Origin: Agrostemma githago
Lineage: Eukaryota; Streptophyta; Magnoliopsida; Caryophyllales; Caryophyllaceae
Direction of reading: 5' to 3'
Length of the DNA stretch: 64,000 nucleotides
Assembly (NCBI GenBank): GCA_958450325.1
Contig: OY288254.1
Location: 35,163,577-35,227,576 of the forward strand
Part shown: positions 46,534-57,741 of the stretch, piece after piece
Numbering within the stretch: the first letter of the stretch is position 1
Layout of the letters: the number at the start of each line of letters is the position of its first letter
Notes under the pieces: model-generated
Told to the model about the DNA's origin: nothing
Seen by the model: the letters and a program-made list of their open reading frames with translations, nothing else
The model's database searches: none
Translations under genes and position numbers: made by a program

Positions 46534-46640
46534 CTCGATCGAGTGGCCCTAGTGCACTCGATCGAGTGTCTTCGCAAACGGGCCAAACCCGGGTTCAAGA
46601 CGCTCCACTCGACCGAGTGGGGTCAATCCACTCGATCGAG
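46534..46640. repeat. Four-palindrome module A (element 2 left LTR)
   Basis: Sites start at 46534, 46557, 46608 and 46631; spacings 23, 51 and 23. A minus-strand TATAAATA is at 46501-46508, 26 bp away. Confidence 0.92.
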
Positions 46641-47025
46641 TGGGTCAAACGGGTGAGACAAATAAGGGAAGAATTGATTTTGTTGTTGTGATTGATTTTT
46701 GAATTTTATTTTGTGTGCCAACTGAACTTGGCTGATTTATGAGACGGTTTCGTCCTTGACCGGGTTTTGACCCGGTCGCCAAAAGACGGGATTTATCTTT
46801 GGTGTCGGTTTTGGACCAAATTAGTCTCATTTGACTCGGAACGACCCACTGGGCCTGGATTTGAGGCCTGTTTTGTGAGATTTTTATTCCATTAAAAGTC
46901 CATGTCGGCTATTATTGATTCCGAGCCCAAATCCGAGTATACCAAGTCACGTTTGCGCCGATCATCATCGGGTGTTTTTCGGAGACTACTATAGACACGT
47001 GGCAGTCAAAATGCGGGTGTCTACA

Positions 47026-47041
47026 GAGCCCCCACTCTAAC
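47026..47041 (-). other. Polypurine tract of element 2
   Basis: The minus strand reads AGAGTGGGGGCTC before TGTAGACACC, identical to element 1. Confidence 0.75.
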
Positions 47042-47570
47042 TGAGGCTTGGACAAGGCGAAAGTCAGAGTAGCTACCAAGCCTGTTAAGACCTGGTAGAC
47101 TTCCGGTCGGGTCGTTTATAGTCCAGTGGACTCGCGTGAAGGGCTCGCCAGCCATAAGCAGAGGGTCATACCTGTCCTGATGATGATAGCTTCGCGGGGA
47201 GTCAGACTTGTAGCATAAGTCCTGGGCGCGCCTATATGTGGGCCCATCCCGTACCATTTCGGGAAAATGCCGCCTTGGGTGTTCCCCTGGGGAAATATGT
47301 GAGCTGTACGGGCTTGCTTTTGAAGCTTTGAGTTGTACCTGAGCTGATGATGATGCTCCGTGGGGAGTAAAGCTTGCCTCTCCTGGGGAGTAGGTGTACC
47401 CGTATGCCGACACATCATATCTTGGATGTAGCATACCGGGGAAAAGCTGACTTTGTTGGGGAATTTGAATAGTTTCGCGGAGACTTGCTTCTGAAGTCTG
47501 GAGTGTACCTGTATGCTGACACATAACAACTTGTATGTAACACATAGGCAAAACAACGACTCGTGCTGGG
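47042..47570. repeat. Diverged tandem repeats next to 3' LTR of element 2
   Basis: Collinear with 21703-22240 of element 1 ('gtatgccgacacat' and 'gtatgctgacacat' again about 110 bp apart). 176-codon minus-strand frames cross it but look like repeat artefacts. Confidence 0.6.
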
Positions 47571-47789
47571 GAGATAAAAAAAATATTTGAATTTTCGAAG
47601 GGACAAAATTTTGAAAAGAATTTTTATCGCGAAGAAATTTTATCACAGAAAATTTTTGGAGACTCTTTAGGAAAGCTCGGGACAGCTTGATTCCTATTCT
47701 GGGTTCTAGTTTGAAATCAAGCCTGCGCGCGCATAGGGCCCAGCTTGCTGAGGAGGCAGGGTAGTTAGGTTTTCTGTAGGTTTTCTCAT

Positions 47790-47797
47790 TATAAATA
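47790..47797 (+). promoter_or_regulatory. TATA box of antisense gene, element 2
   Basis: TATAAATA 97 nt before the ATG at 47894, in a surround nearly identical to element 1. Confidence 0.7.
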
Positions 47798-48535
47798 TGA
47801 GAATCCCTGCTTCAGTTCTCTGCATCTCAACTCAAATTCTTCTTTTCCTTCTCAAAATCTTTTAGACTTTCAAGAAAGTTAGAAATCTCCGCTATGGGTA
47901 TCGACCATTTGACGGCTATGCTTCTCGCCTGGTCCCAATACTTTCGGGATGAGGAGAAAGTCCGACTGACCCAGATGGGAATTGTCAATTTATTCCCTTT
48001 CCAGCGTCTAATAGTTGACTCGCATTTCCTGAATGCCTGCTTGTCGTTTTGGGACACCACCCATCACGTATTCGCGTTCCCACTGGGAGAAATATGTCCT
48101 TTACCCGAGGAGGTTGCGGCCATAGGCGGTTGGGGCCTTGCTGTTCAGCCAGCTATTCCCCCGTTCTACCCGGATCCAAGGAGGAGATTAAGAGAGTTTA
48201 TGGGTTTGTCTCATGCTGAGGCAAATCGGATGGTGCAGGGAGATACCGTTTCCCTGTTTGACCTGGCCGACAAGTTCATGAATCCCCGGGACATAAGGGC
48301 CACCCCTGCTCACAGGCGTAGGGCGTTTGCCTTTTGCATGCTGCATTGCTATTTCTTCGAAGGGCTGATGGAGCTTGACTCATGCAGGGGTCAAATCAGG
48401 CTGATTGGAGTGGTTGACCAGATGGAGACTGGTCATAGCCCTGCTTGGCTAGCCACTGGAGAAATCATCATGGGTCTGGACGCCAGGCGGCTTGACCCAA
48501 CTCGACCGCTGACGGGGAGTACCTGTATTCTGCAA

Positions 48536-48760
48536 GTATGCATCTCGTTTTTTATTTTTTTTATTATTATTTTTTTCACGCGAAATACTAGAAGTACGCA
48601 AGTCACTCGATCGAGTGGACCTGTCACTCGATCGAGTGACACTCATACCGAGCTACTGCCTGCTTTCAGAGGGCTAACTCGATCGAGTCATCTGCTGTAC
48701 TCGATCGAGTGGACCCTGGCGAACCACCCGTTGCTTATAAAATTTGTGTATTCTCTTCAG
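48536..48760 (+). other. Intron of antisense gene, element 2
   Basis: Donor CAA|GTATGC and acceptor CTCTTCAG|ATATGG. It is 225 bp with no in-frame stop, and contains a four-palindrome module and a T-rich run. Confidence 0.75.
48606..48709. repeat. Four-palindrome module inside antisense intron, element 2
   Basis: Sites start at 48606, 48627, 48678 and 48700, all perfect CTCGATCGAG; spacings 21, 51 and 22. Confidence 0.93.
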
Positions 48761-49666
48761 ATATGGCTGTCGGAGCGGTTATCGATCATAGAGACCCCTC
48801 CGAGCATTCCCAATTATCGGAGCAGTCAGATTAACTCCCGAAGACGGAAGATAAGCTCGAGTCATTGGATAGATCGAGCTTACTGGGACGAGGAGCTGGT
48901 GTTCCACGGGGGTCCCTTGATTAGGTGGACCGTTGCTTGGTGGTTTCTTTCGAAGTTGACCGGATTGGCCAAGAGAGACCAAGCTCGCTACCTGGTGATT
49001 CTGTCTCTTGACTGGACGGTTCACATTTATCCGGATCGTCTCCTAAGACAGTTCGGTTCGTCTCAGCGCATCCCTGAGACTGAAGCCATTATCAGCGTCT
49101 CGCTCCTATTGACGGACGCTATGTGCGACACCTGGTTGCAGAGATGGTTCACTCGTCCTACATGGACTATACCCAGCCCTTGCCAATCCGCTTGGGTGTC
49201 ACGGGCTTATCAGAAATGGACTTCTGAGGAGTCCGAGGAAGCTCGAAAGGCCCTGAAGCTTGAGGAGGCCTTTGAATTGGTTCATCGCGAGACGGCGAAG
49301 GACAACAGGGACTTTTTCACCGGGGAATATATTCCTGAAGCCACAGTCCGGGGAGAATCGGGTCTTAAGTCACAAACTAAGACTTGATCTAAGGAAGTCG
49401 GTTCTAGCAGCACACGAGGACAGACTGACTTGGAACGACGACTTGGGCCAAGGCTGGCGGTCCGGGACCGACTAGGTCCGCGTGACCGGCTCCCTGAGCC
49501 CGTGAGGGTCCGACTTGGGCCTATTGATGTGACAGAGGATTCGGGCTCAAACAATCTAGCCCGAGCTAGAGAGGTTCCTGTGGTGATTCGGGAACGCTCC
49601 CCTCCGCATCGTCGCCAGTGGACGGCTAAGGAGGCCAAGGACAAGGGGAAGGGCAAGATGCCCTAA

Positions 49667-50064
49667 ATGCTGAGTCCTTTAGCTTTATTATTATTTATGT
49701 ATTAATATTATTTTTTGTCGTGTGCTTTTTTGTATTTTTGAATTCCTGCACTTTTGTAATTTCCCGAGTTCATCGGGATTTTTTTTTTGAAATAATAATA
49801 ATAAAAGAAAAAGTTTATTATTAAACCGTTCCTGTCTTTTCTTGATTGCATTGGTTGTACCCTTTTGAGGAGTTGCCTACGTATCCGCGATTAGCAGAAT
49901 CAAACCAAACGTAGTTCAGGCATAGGAAATTTGCAATCTCGAATTACACCAAGACTATTGGTTCAAGATGTTTTTGACAGTAGAATAAATAATTCTAGCT
50001 AATTGACTTGCTTTTTGTAAAAAAAATTATTTTGATAAAATTTGTTAATGACATTGAGAAATGG
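49667..50064. other. Convergent 3' region between antisense gene and pol, element 2
   Basis: Non-coding, collinear with 24311-24704. Contains the conserved 'gttgcctacgtatccg' block and T-rich and A-rich runs suited to 3' ends of both transcripts. Confidence 0.55.
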
Positions 50065-53000
50065 CTAAGGGTAGTAACGCTTCAGCTGGTCCAGGTTGGT
50101 TGGGTTGACAAACTCATTCCCGTCCTGGTCCTTCAGCATCACTGCTCCCCCTGATAGGATTTTCTTCACCAGATATGGCTTAGCCCAATTGGGTTTGAAT
50201 TTTCCCCTCGGGTCAACTGGTAGTAGAGCTCGAACAGACTTAAGGACTAGATCACCCTCCTTAATGTTCCTGGGCCTTACCCTCTTGTTGAAGGCGCGTT
50301 GGATCCTCTTCTGGTAGATTTGGATATTATTGAGAGCACGGGACCGTCGTTCGTCTAGTAGAACCAATGAGTCATATCGTGCTCGAACCCAATCAGCTTC
50401 GGGTACTTGGCTTTCTAGCAGGATTCTGAGGGACGTTACCTCCATCTCAACTGGTTGGACTGCCTCCATCCCATAGGTTAGATAATACGGCGTCGACCCG
50501 GTTGCGGTGCGAATTGACGTTCGGTATCCCCACAGGGCAAAAGGTATTTTGTCGGGCCAGTCCCGGTAATTATCAGCCATCTTTTTGAGTATGGTGACAA
50601 TTGTTTTATTGGCCGCCTCTACTGCTCCATTAGTTTGGGGACGGTAAGGCGAGGAAGTATGCCTTTGGATTTTATACTTTGTCATCAGGGCTGCAGTCTC
50701 GGCTTGGAAATGAGTCCCGTGATCACTGATAAATTCAGAGGGAATTCCATATCGACATATTATCTTGTTCTGGATAAACTTGGCGACATGCTTAGCATTG
50801 AGAATGCGATATGATTCAGCTTCGTCCCATTTGGTGAAATAGTCGATAGCTACCAAAATAAAGCAGTGCCCACCAGTACCAGAGGGATTTATTTTCCCGA
50901 TTATGTCGATACCCCACATTGAGAATGGCCAGGGTGACGTCATGGTATACAGCAGTGATGACGACATATGTTGCACATTGCCAAAGATTTGACAGTTATG
51001 ACAATGTTTGACATACGACCGGCAGTCGACTTCCATGGTATTCCAATAATAACCGAGCCTCATGATTTTCCGGACCAGCATGTGGGCATTCATATGTGGG
51101 CCGTTTTCACCATCATGTACTTCAGCCATAACCTTTTCAGCCTTATACTTGTCAACGCAAAGGAGAAGAGCCCCCTGTGCCGTCTTTTTGTACAACTGAC
51201 CGTCGTCGGTACGGATGAATTGGGTGGCTAGCCTCCGTAAGGCTTTCTTGGCTCGACCTTCCGTCCCGGGAGGATATTCTTCGTTTGTTAGGTATCTTAA
51301 AACAGCTTGGTACCACGGTTCGGGATCGGTTATTTCAATGTCTTCAATGTCGTAAATGTATGCCGGCTCGGACCGTCTTTCAACGCAAATTGGCATACTG
51401 TTCACGTGGTCGGGAATATTCAGTAAGGATGCCAATTTTGAGAGTGCATCTGCGAACTGATTTTCTTCCCGAGGCAGGTATATATACTCTACCTTTTGGA
51501 ATTGTTTCTCGAGATCCCTTACTCGTGCCTGGTAGGCCACGAGATTAGCATTTCGAGTCTTCCATTTTTGGAGTGCTTGGTTAATGACAAAGGATGAGTC
51601 ACCATGTACCCGGAGATTTGTAATCCCTAGATTGGCGGCGGCTTGTAGCCCGTAAATGCATGCTTCGTACTCTGCTGCATTATTGGTAACGTCAAAGTTC
51701 AGCTTGATGGAGACGGGAGTATGTTCCCCTTTTGGTGAAATTAGGAGGATCCCGACTCCGAACCCTCGAAAATTGGATGCTCCATCGAAGTATAAGTCCC
51801 AAGTTTCAGTATCAGTATGGAAAATGTCTTCATCTGGGAAGGACCAAGTGTCGGTGTGTCCTTCCTCGGTTACCGGGCTATCGGCGAGAAATTCAGCTAC
51901 TGCTCGACCCTTGATAGCTTTTAATGGTACGAACTTTAGGTCGAACTCTGCCAGCATTAGAGTCCATCTAGAGATTCGACCGTTGAGAACGGGCTTTTCG
52001 AAGATGTATTTGATTGGGTCCATCTTGGATAGCACATGGACCTCGTGACTGAGCATATAATGTCGAAGTTTCTTAGTGGCCCAGACTAGAGCCAAACACG
52101 TCTTTTCGAGCATGGTATATTTGCACTCATACTCTAAAAACTTCTTGCTGATGTAGTAAATGGCTCTTTTTTCAGAGTCAACTGTCTGAGCCAGCATAGC
52201 CCCCATGGCTGTCTCGGTCGTCGTTAGGTATAACGACAGAGGCAAACCGGGTTGAGGGGGCATTAAGACCGGCGGAGCAGACAGAATTTCCTTGATCTTG
52301 TCGAAAGCAGCTTGGCACTTGTCATCCCATAGTACCCATTCCCCTACTTTCAGCTTCTTGAAGATTGGTTCACACACCATGGTTAGTTTGGAAATGAACC
52401 GACTGATGTACTGGACTTTCCCGAGAAATCCTCTTATTTCTTTTTCGGTTTTGGGAGGTTGCATCTTGGTAATGGCTTTGATTTTAGTTGGGTCGACTTC
52501 GATACCTCGTTGGTTAACGATATGACCCAGTAATTTGCCTGATGTTACCCCGAAACTGCACTTTTGAGGGTTTAACCTCATGTTGTATTTGCGCAATCTG
52601 GTGAAGAATTTTCTTAGGGCGGTGATATGACCGTCCCGTTCTTTGGTTTTGACGATCATGTCGTCTACATAAACTTCTACTTCTTTATGCATCATGTCAT
52701 GTAATAAAGTGGTAGCGGTCCTCTGATATGTGGCCCCGGCATTAATGAGACCGAAAGGCATGACGGTATAGCAGTAAGTACCCCAAGGTGTAGTGAAGGT
52801 AGTCTTACTCATGTTCTCTTCCGCCATCTTGATTTGATTATACCCGGCATACCCGTCCATGAATGATAGAAGGGCATGATCGGCCGTGTTATCCACCAAT
52901 ATGTCGATCTGTGGTAACGGAAAATCATCTTTCGGGCTCGCCTTGTTAAGATCCCGAAAATCTACACATACCCGCACCTTACCGTCTTTTTTAGGAACCG

Positions 53001-53997
53001 GCACGATGTTTGCTACCCAGTCCGGATACTCGGACACTTGTATGAAGCCGGCTTTGAATTGTTTGTCGACTTCTTCTTTTACCTTGAGAGACCACTCGGG
53101 CCTCATCCGACGAAGCTTCTGTTTGACCGGTTTGCACCCGTCTTTGATTGGTATGTGGTGCTCGGCTATTTCCCGGTCTATCCCCGGCATGTCCTTGTAG
53201 GACCATGCGAGGACATTCTTGAACTCTTGGAGGAGGTTTATGAACTGTTGTTTCTCCTCGGGATCTAGGGATAACCCTATCTTAAGTGTCTGAGGCTCTA
53301 AGGTTGTACCCACATTTATGGACTCGGTTTCTTCGATCACCGGGTTTCGGGACTCCCTTTGCTCTAGTTGCTCGATCAGATGCGGAGGTAAGGGTACCTG
53401 TTCGTCTGATTTCTCAATGTCATAGCATAAATCATTTTTAAAAGCAGAATTTAAAAGAGACAAGTCGTAAGCAGAACGGTTGTTATTATTGATTGAAAAT
53501 TTGGAGAACAGCTCAAAGAGAGCAGCCATCTGATCATTAGTCAGTGGCGGGATAGGTAGAGCACTCGGGACAGACCCCGAAGTGCCATCAGCAGGAATGA
53601 TAAAAGGGAGAGGGGTTACAGGAGTGACTCTAGCACCGACTTCCCTAGACTCGATCTCAGACTTTGACTCAGACTCCGACTCAGACTCGGACTCGGACTC
53701 AGACTCAGGCATGTCTCCCTCTCCGGTGACCAGCTTGTGGATCCTTCCCTGACTGTCAGTCCACTTGACAGTCTTCCTCCAGGCCCTGTTTCCCTTCTCG
53801 GAACCAACATCCGATATCAGCTTGGTCGGGCCAAACCTGTTGCTGCGGAGGATCAGGTTGACCAAGTCTTCCTTTGGAGTTGGGGCTATGGTGTCTTCCC
53901 CAAATAGTAGCCCTAGTGCGGGCTCAGCATCTTCAGCTCCGTTGGATTGGATGAGGGCGAACACATCATCCGGGATGTAGTTGCAGTCCCGGGCCAA
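50065..53997 (-). CDS. Element 2 pol: RT, RNase H, archaeal-type RNase H, integrase (open 1,310 codons)
   Basis: This open stretch is the second part of a single gag-pol frame; its first Met is not the natural start. Residues about 95-115 are an SE repeat. RT is about 280-510, with VPVPKKDGKVRVCVDFRDLN, PFGLINA and YVDD at 443-446. RNase H is about 575-690. The archaeal-type RNase H is about 730-855 (DGAS, EYEA, GDSS, NQFADALSKLA). The integrase zinc finger is about 955-1005 and its core about 1025-1180, with D, D and E in GIDIIGKI, SDHGTHF and NGAVEAANK. All usual catalytic residues are visible. The end (NLDQLKRYYP) has no chromodomain. RT-RH-aRH-INT order is typical of the Tat lineage. Upstream lesions mean it would not be made as part of the normal polyprotein. 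Confidence 0.9.
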   Translation of the reverse strand: MARDCNYIPDDVFALIQSNGAEDAEPALGLLFGEDTIAPTPKEDLVNLILRSNRFGPTKLISDVGSEKGNRAWRKTVKWTDSQGRIHKLVTGEGDMPESESESESESESESKSEIESREVGARVTPVTPLPFIIPADGTSGSVPSALPIPPLTNDQMAALFELFSKFSINNNNRSAYDLSLLNSAFKNDLCYDIEKSDEQVPLPPHLIEQLEQRESRNPVIEETESINVGTTLEPQTLKIGLSLDPEEKQQFINLLQEFKNVLAWSYKDMPGIDREIAEHHIPIKDGCKPVKQKLRRMRPEWSLKVKEEVDKQFKAGFIQVSEYPDWVANIVPVPKKDGKVRVCVDFRDLNKASPKDDFPLPQIDILVDNTADHALLSFMDGYAGYNQIKMAEENMSKTTFTTPWGTYCYTVMPFGLINAGATYQRTATTLLHDMMHKEVEVYVDDMIVKTKERDGHITALRKFFTRLRKYNMRLNPQKCSFGVTSGKLLGHIVNQRGIEVDPTKIKAITKMQPPKTEKEIRGFLGKVQYISRFISKLTMVCEPIFKKLKVGEWVLWDDKCQAAFDKIKEILSAPPVLMPPQPGLPLSLYLTTTETAMGAMLAQTVDSEKRAIYYISKKFLEYECKYTMLEKTCLALVWATKKLRHYMLSHEVHVLSKMDPIKYIFEKPVLNGRISRWTLMLAEFDLKFVPLKAIKGRAVAEFLADSPVTEEGHTDTWSFPDEDIFHTDTETWDLYFDGASNFRGFGVGILLISPKGEHTPVSIKLNFDVTNNAAEYEACIYGLQAAANLGITNLRVHGDSSFVINQALQKWKTRNANLVAYQARVRDLEKQFQKVEYIYLPREENQFADALSKLASLLNIPDHVNSMPICVERRSEPAYIYDIEDIEITDPEPWYQAVLRYLTNEEYPPGTEGRAKKALRRLATQFIRTDDGQLYKKTAQGALLLCVDKYKAEKVMAEVHDGENGPHMNAHMLVRKIMRLGYYWNTMEVDCRSYVKHCHNCQIFGNVQHMSSSLLYTMTSPWPFSMWGIDIIGKINPSGTGGHCFILVAIDYFTKWDEAESYRILNAKHVAKFIQNKIICRYGIPSEFISDHGTHFQAETAALMTKYKIQRHTSSPYRPQTNGAVEAANKTIVTILKKMADNYRDWPDKIPFALWGYRTSIRTATGSTPYYLTYGMEAVQPVEMEVTSLRILLESQVPEADWVRARYDSLVLLDERRSRALNNIQIYQKRIQRAFNKRVRPRNIKEGDLVLKSVRALLPVDPRGKFKPNWAKPYLVKKILSGGAVMLKDQDGNEFVNPTNLDQLKRYYP
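53650..53711 (-). repeat. Ser-Glu repeat in pol linker, element 2
   Basis: Hexamer GACTCA/GACTCG units encode SESESE between protease and RT, in a different number from element 1. Confidence 0.8.
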
Positions 53998-56489
53998 GTG
54001 GGTCCCGAGCTGCAGAGCATTGGGTTGGTACAGACCAACCTGAACAGCCCCAATACCGGTGTGACAAAGTAGTCAGCCAACCGTGGGCTGTAAGGGCTCA
54101 AGTGGATACCCTTAATAATGTTGCAGGCCTTCTCAATTCCTGCTCGGACAACATTGTCGGGAGTTATGGCATACCCGAGACCAAAGTGAGACTCTTCGTC
54201 TTTGAGAACCTCGATGATCTTCCCAGCTGGAAGATCGGGTCGAGAGGTAGCCCCCGGAAAGTACCCCAGGTTTTGGAGCATCGTGTCGATACTCGTAGTG
54301 AAGTAAGGCCTAAAGAGGTATTCTTCCTCGATCATCCCCACAAAATCGAACCCCCAGAGGTCCGTGCGACCCGTGGCGTTACAGCTAGCCACAGTCATTG
54401 GTGTTGCCTCTAAAGTTATGACATCGTTAAGCAGAGGCATCTTAATCTTTCGGTGGAGGGTGGAGGACACCGCCTTGACCGCGTGGATCCAAGGCCTACC
54501 TAGGAGCAAGTTGAATGACGAGGTGACGTCGATCACCTGGAATTCGAGCTCCTTTTCTATCGGGCCGGTTATGATGGTCAGTTTCATGGCCCCAGCTACC
54601 GACTTTGGGCTCCCATCGAAGGCTTGGATGGTTTGAGCAGTCGGGATGTAATCGGCCTCGGTAATGCCGAGGGCTTTGGCGGTCCTTAAGGGAAGGACAT
54701 TCACGGCGGACCCATCATCAACCAGGGTCATAGGGAGGTATTTTCCTCGGCAAACCACCGTAATGTAGAGGGCCAGGTTATGGGAGGCCCCGAATGATGG
54801 TAGGTCGGCCTCAGAGAAAGTAATCATTGGGCCTCCTTCCTTAGCTTTGCCCTTTAGGTGGGGCAGGACCGTGGCTACCATCTCAGCAGGGGTAACCAAA
54901 GAGTCAACCTTAATTTGATCGAGAGCCTTTGTAAGTGCTTCTCGATGCTCTTAAGAACTAACCAGGAGTTGCCATATAGTGAGGTCAACTAGGGTTTTCT
55001 TTAAATGCTTCACGAGAGCCGTTTCAGCAGTCGGCTCTTCAGGGGCGACTTCCGTCCTGAATGGTTCAATGATGGTTGTCGGGATAGGGGTGTCCCTAGA
55101 GCTAGTGGCTTGATAGGGACGACCAAGGTGGTTACTGGTTAGGACCCGGGATTTAGTCCTTCGGATCTCCTCGGAGGTGATGGGGACAACTTCCCCTTTG
55201 GCGAGGTAGACGTCATCCTCGTCGTCAAACCAGATGCCGTTCACTTGCGGGATGAATGGAGAGATAAGGTGAGAACAATCAATCACCTCCCCGGTAAAGA
55301 TGGCGTGGGAACTGAAAGGGTTCTCCTTGTTGCTGGGCTTATCTCCGGGTAGCGGGATTTTACTGCTTTCGATCAGGTCCTGAATCAAGTGCTTCAGCTT
55401 CCAGCACTTCTCGGTATCATGCCCATTGCCTCGGTGGTACTGGCAATAGGCTTAGGCATTGTAGTTCTTGGAGCGTCGCTCGACCGGAACTTCAGGAGTT
55501 GGGCCTATCGGTTGGATTAGGCCTTTAGAGGATAGCCTTTGTAAGGCATAAGTATAGGTCGTACCTATGTCAGTAAAAACCCGAGGTGGGGTGTTCTTCT
55601 TGGACGGGGCATCTAGTAGATTAACCGCGTCGAAAATGCTGCGGGTTGCAGCTTGAGGCTTGGTAATGGAGGAAGAAGCCCCTTGGTAACCCTTAGCAGC
55701 GTCCTTAGTGAGGCCTTCCAGTCTTAGGTCATCTTCGATCCTCATACCCATTTCAGTAAGGGTGGTGAAATTGGTTATGAAAGCATATCGGAGGTGAACC
55801 CAGTAGGAGGGGAGGAGGTTCTTGACAAAAGCCTCCACCAAAGTCTTCTCACTGGGCTTGTCGACCAGTTTCACGCTCTCGGCCCTCCAGCGTTGAAGGT
55901 ATTTGGTAAAACCTTCCTTCGGCTCTTGGGCCATAACCTCCAGAGACCTCATTTTGGTTTGGATCTCGGTGTTGTCAGCATAGTTCCGAGCGAACTCGGT
56001 GGCCACATCATCCCAAGTAGGGTATTTCTTCGGGTCTAGCCTGTAGTACCAGGCCCGAGGGTGCTTTTCAAGAGATGCAGCAAAAAGGTTCTTGAACATG
56101 GAGGAATCCATTCCCTTGATGGCCATGAACTCCTTGAAGGCCCGTACATGTAGTAACGGGTCTTCAGTTCCCTCAAACATGGGCAAACCCGTGAGATTCA
56201 GGTTTGCAGGCAGTTTGTCACTCACCGGGCTGTACTCACGACTATTCTCCCGGTGGATATTATTACTCCCAGTCAAGTGAACTTGCTCCTCTAATCGACG
56301 TACTGAGCTAACTAGATCAGCCAAAGGCCCATTAGTCCCGGTATTGGGAGTCCTGTGCTCCACCGCAGGCAATCGAGTGACGATAGCAACTTGTCCAGCC
56401 CTCATTTCATTCAGTTGGGCGTCGATGTCGGCCTGTTTGTCGACCGTGGCGTCCACAGAGGTTTTCAGATCAGCTAAAGCAGTTTCCAT
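53998..56489 (-). pseudogene. Element 2 gag and protease
   Basis: Starts METALADLKTSVDATVDKQ with an uninterrupted N-terminal coiled coil, then the capsid motifs seen in element 1. The C-x3-H..GH-x4-C knuckle lies around residue 346-360 and protease DDGS at 54708-54719. Lesions: TAA at 55452 (CAA in element 1), TAA at 54951 (CAG in element 1), and a one-base deletion near 54053 (CCCCAATACC against CCCCAAATACC). Allowing for that base, gag to integrase is one frame of 2,142 codons, so the element needed no ribosomal shift or intron between gag and pol. Confidence 0.9.
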
Positions 56490-57723
56490 CCTGCGAGTGT
56501 GTCTGGTTGCCGGTGGCCTGTCTGTAAGAACACCACGTAATCAGAAACCGAACCTAGATCTCGGAACCGTAAAAAAAAAAAGCACATCCCGAGCGACCCA
56601 AAAGGAAAAGGACTAAGTGGAAAAGACTCGAGAAAGACACTTAGACGGATGACTCGTAGGTGGTATGACTTCCTTAGAATTTTGGCTTAGTGGGCCTTGT
56701 CCCGTTCGAAGGAAGGTCCACGTGAGATTATTCCCCAGACTTTTGACTCGAGTGTATGGATGGACTTTCCTTTGTAGGGGTACGCCCCACGCGGGTTGGT
56801 CGTGCCTTGACAGATAAGGCGGACTCGGGAAAGGGGGGAAACTTGTGATATAAGATCGACGGAGTTTCGACGCTATAAACCCTCTACGTACTATGCAAAG
56901 ACCCGACACACGGATAGACGGTAGGTCCTATAATAGGGAAGGTCTATTTTAGGAAAGTTGAAAGTTGAGGTTTGAATGCAAAATGAACGAATTTCCGAGA
57001 GTTTTGAAAACTGAAAACGGAATTTCAAAAACCGAGATTAGAATTTTGAAAAGGAAAATTCCGAAAATCAAGGTGGTGGGGGGCGGAAATTCGAGAATTA
57101 AAGTGGACAGCATGCCGACTACAGAAAAGGATATTTTGAGTCAAATCGTTGATCCTAAATTTCGGCGGCATTCCGAGTTTTGAAAATGGGATATTTTATG
57201 AAAAGGTGAGTCCCGAAATGGGCAGCATTTCGGGTTTTTCGAAATTGGGCTTTTTGGAAAGATGGGTCCCGAAATAGACAGTAATTCGGGTTTTTCGAAA
57301 GGTGGGTATTTTTGGAAAGATGCAATTTTGAAATGACGGTTTTTGAAAAATGACACGGAAACCAAGTAGCACGTAGTCAAACAAGCATTATAACGATGCT
57401 TATGTATGCATTACGCTAAGTCTCGGTCGGTCAAAATAGGGTCTATACCAACAACGATGGCTTTCTCGTGTGATGGACGGACTCCCTAAGCCGAGTTGGT
57501 CTTAGGACATGCCGCGAAACCGAGACGAGTTCCACCATCGATGTCTTTAGCGCACCCATGTAGGAATGCACCGTGGTATAGTGGGACGTCGGTCACAAGT
57601 AACCGGCCCGGGAAAATTTGGGTTATGCATGAATCATTAAACTAATGCGCGCACATTAATCTACGAACGATTTCTCTTCGAGTCTCACCCTAGGAACCCC
57701 GATGACATGTGGTACATCAGGTA
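56490..57723 (-). other. Leader (5' UTR) of element 2
   Basis: Non-coding and collinear with element 1. Short tandem repeats of about 60 bp at 57170-57330 ('catttcgggtttttc'). CTTACAG about 38 nt upstream of the gag ATG is conserved and could be a splice acceptor. Confidence 0.55.
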
Positions 57724-57741
57724 TCCCCAGCGGAGTCGCCA
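57724..57741 (-). other. Primer-binding site of element 2
   Basis: The minus strand reads TGGCGACTCCGCTGGGGA, three bases from the LTR; identical to element 1. Confidence 0.8.

Larger units (their letters stand above)
44506..47025 (-). repeat. Element 2 left LTR (3' LTR), 2,520 bp
   Basis: Plus strand TGTGGACATGACA to GTGTCTACA. It lacks a short segment near 45127 ('cccgaaattcacaatac') that the right LTR has. Confidence 0.92.
47894..49666 (+). pseudogene. Antisense gene of element 2, one stop in exon 2
   Basis: Exon 1 is 47894-48535 (214 codons) and exon 2 is 48761-49666, collinear with the intact gene of element 1. The 225-bp intron is a multiple of three and has no stop, so it reads through as an open frame. 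The only lesion is CGA to TGA at 49385-49387, after which the same frame continues to KDKGKGKMP. A product ending there would lack the last 93 residues, including most of the basic tail. The plant-mobile-domain-like part is whole. Substitutions against element 1 include GWGLAVQPAIPP for GWGPAVEPATPS. Confidence 0.75.

Noticed and set aside
53913..54200. Alternative C-terminal tail after the frameshift in element 2 protease region
   Set aside because: It is the shifted reading of sequence that matches element 1 in the other frame, so it is a mutation product rather than a real tail.
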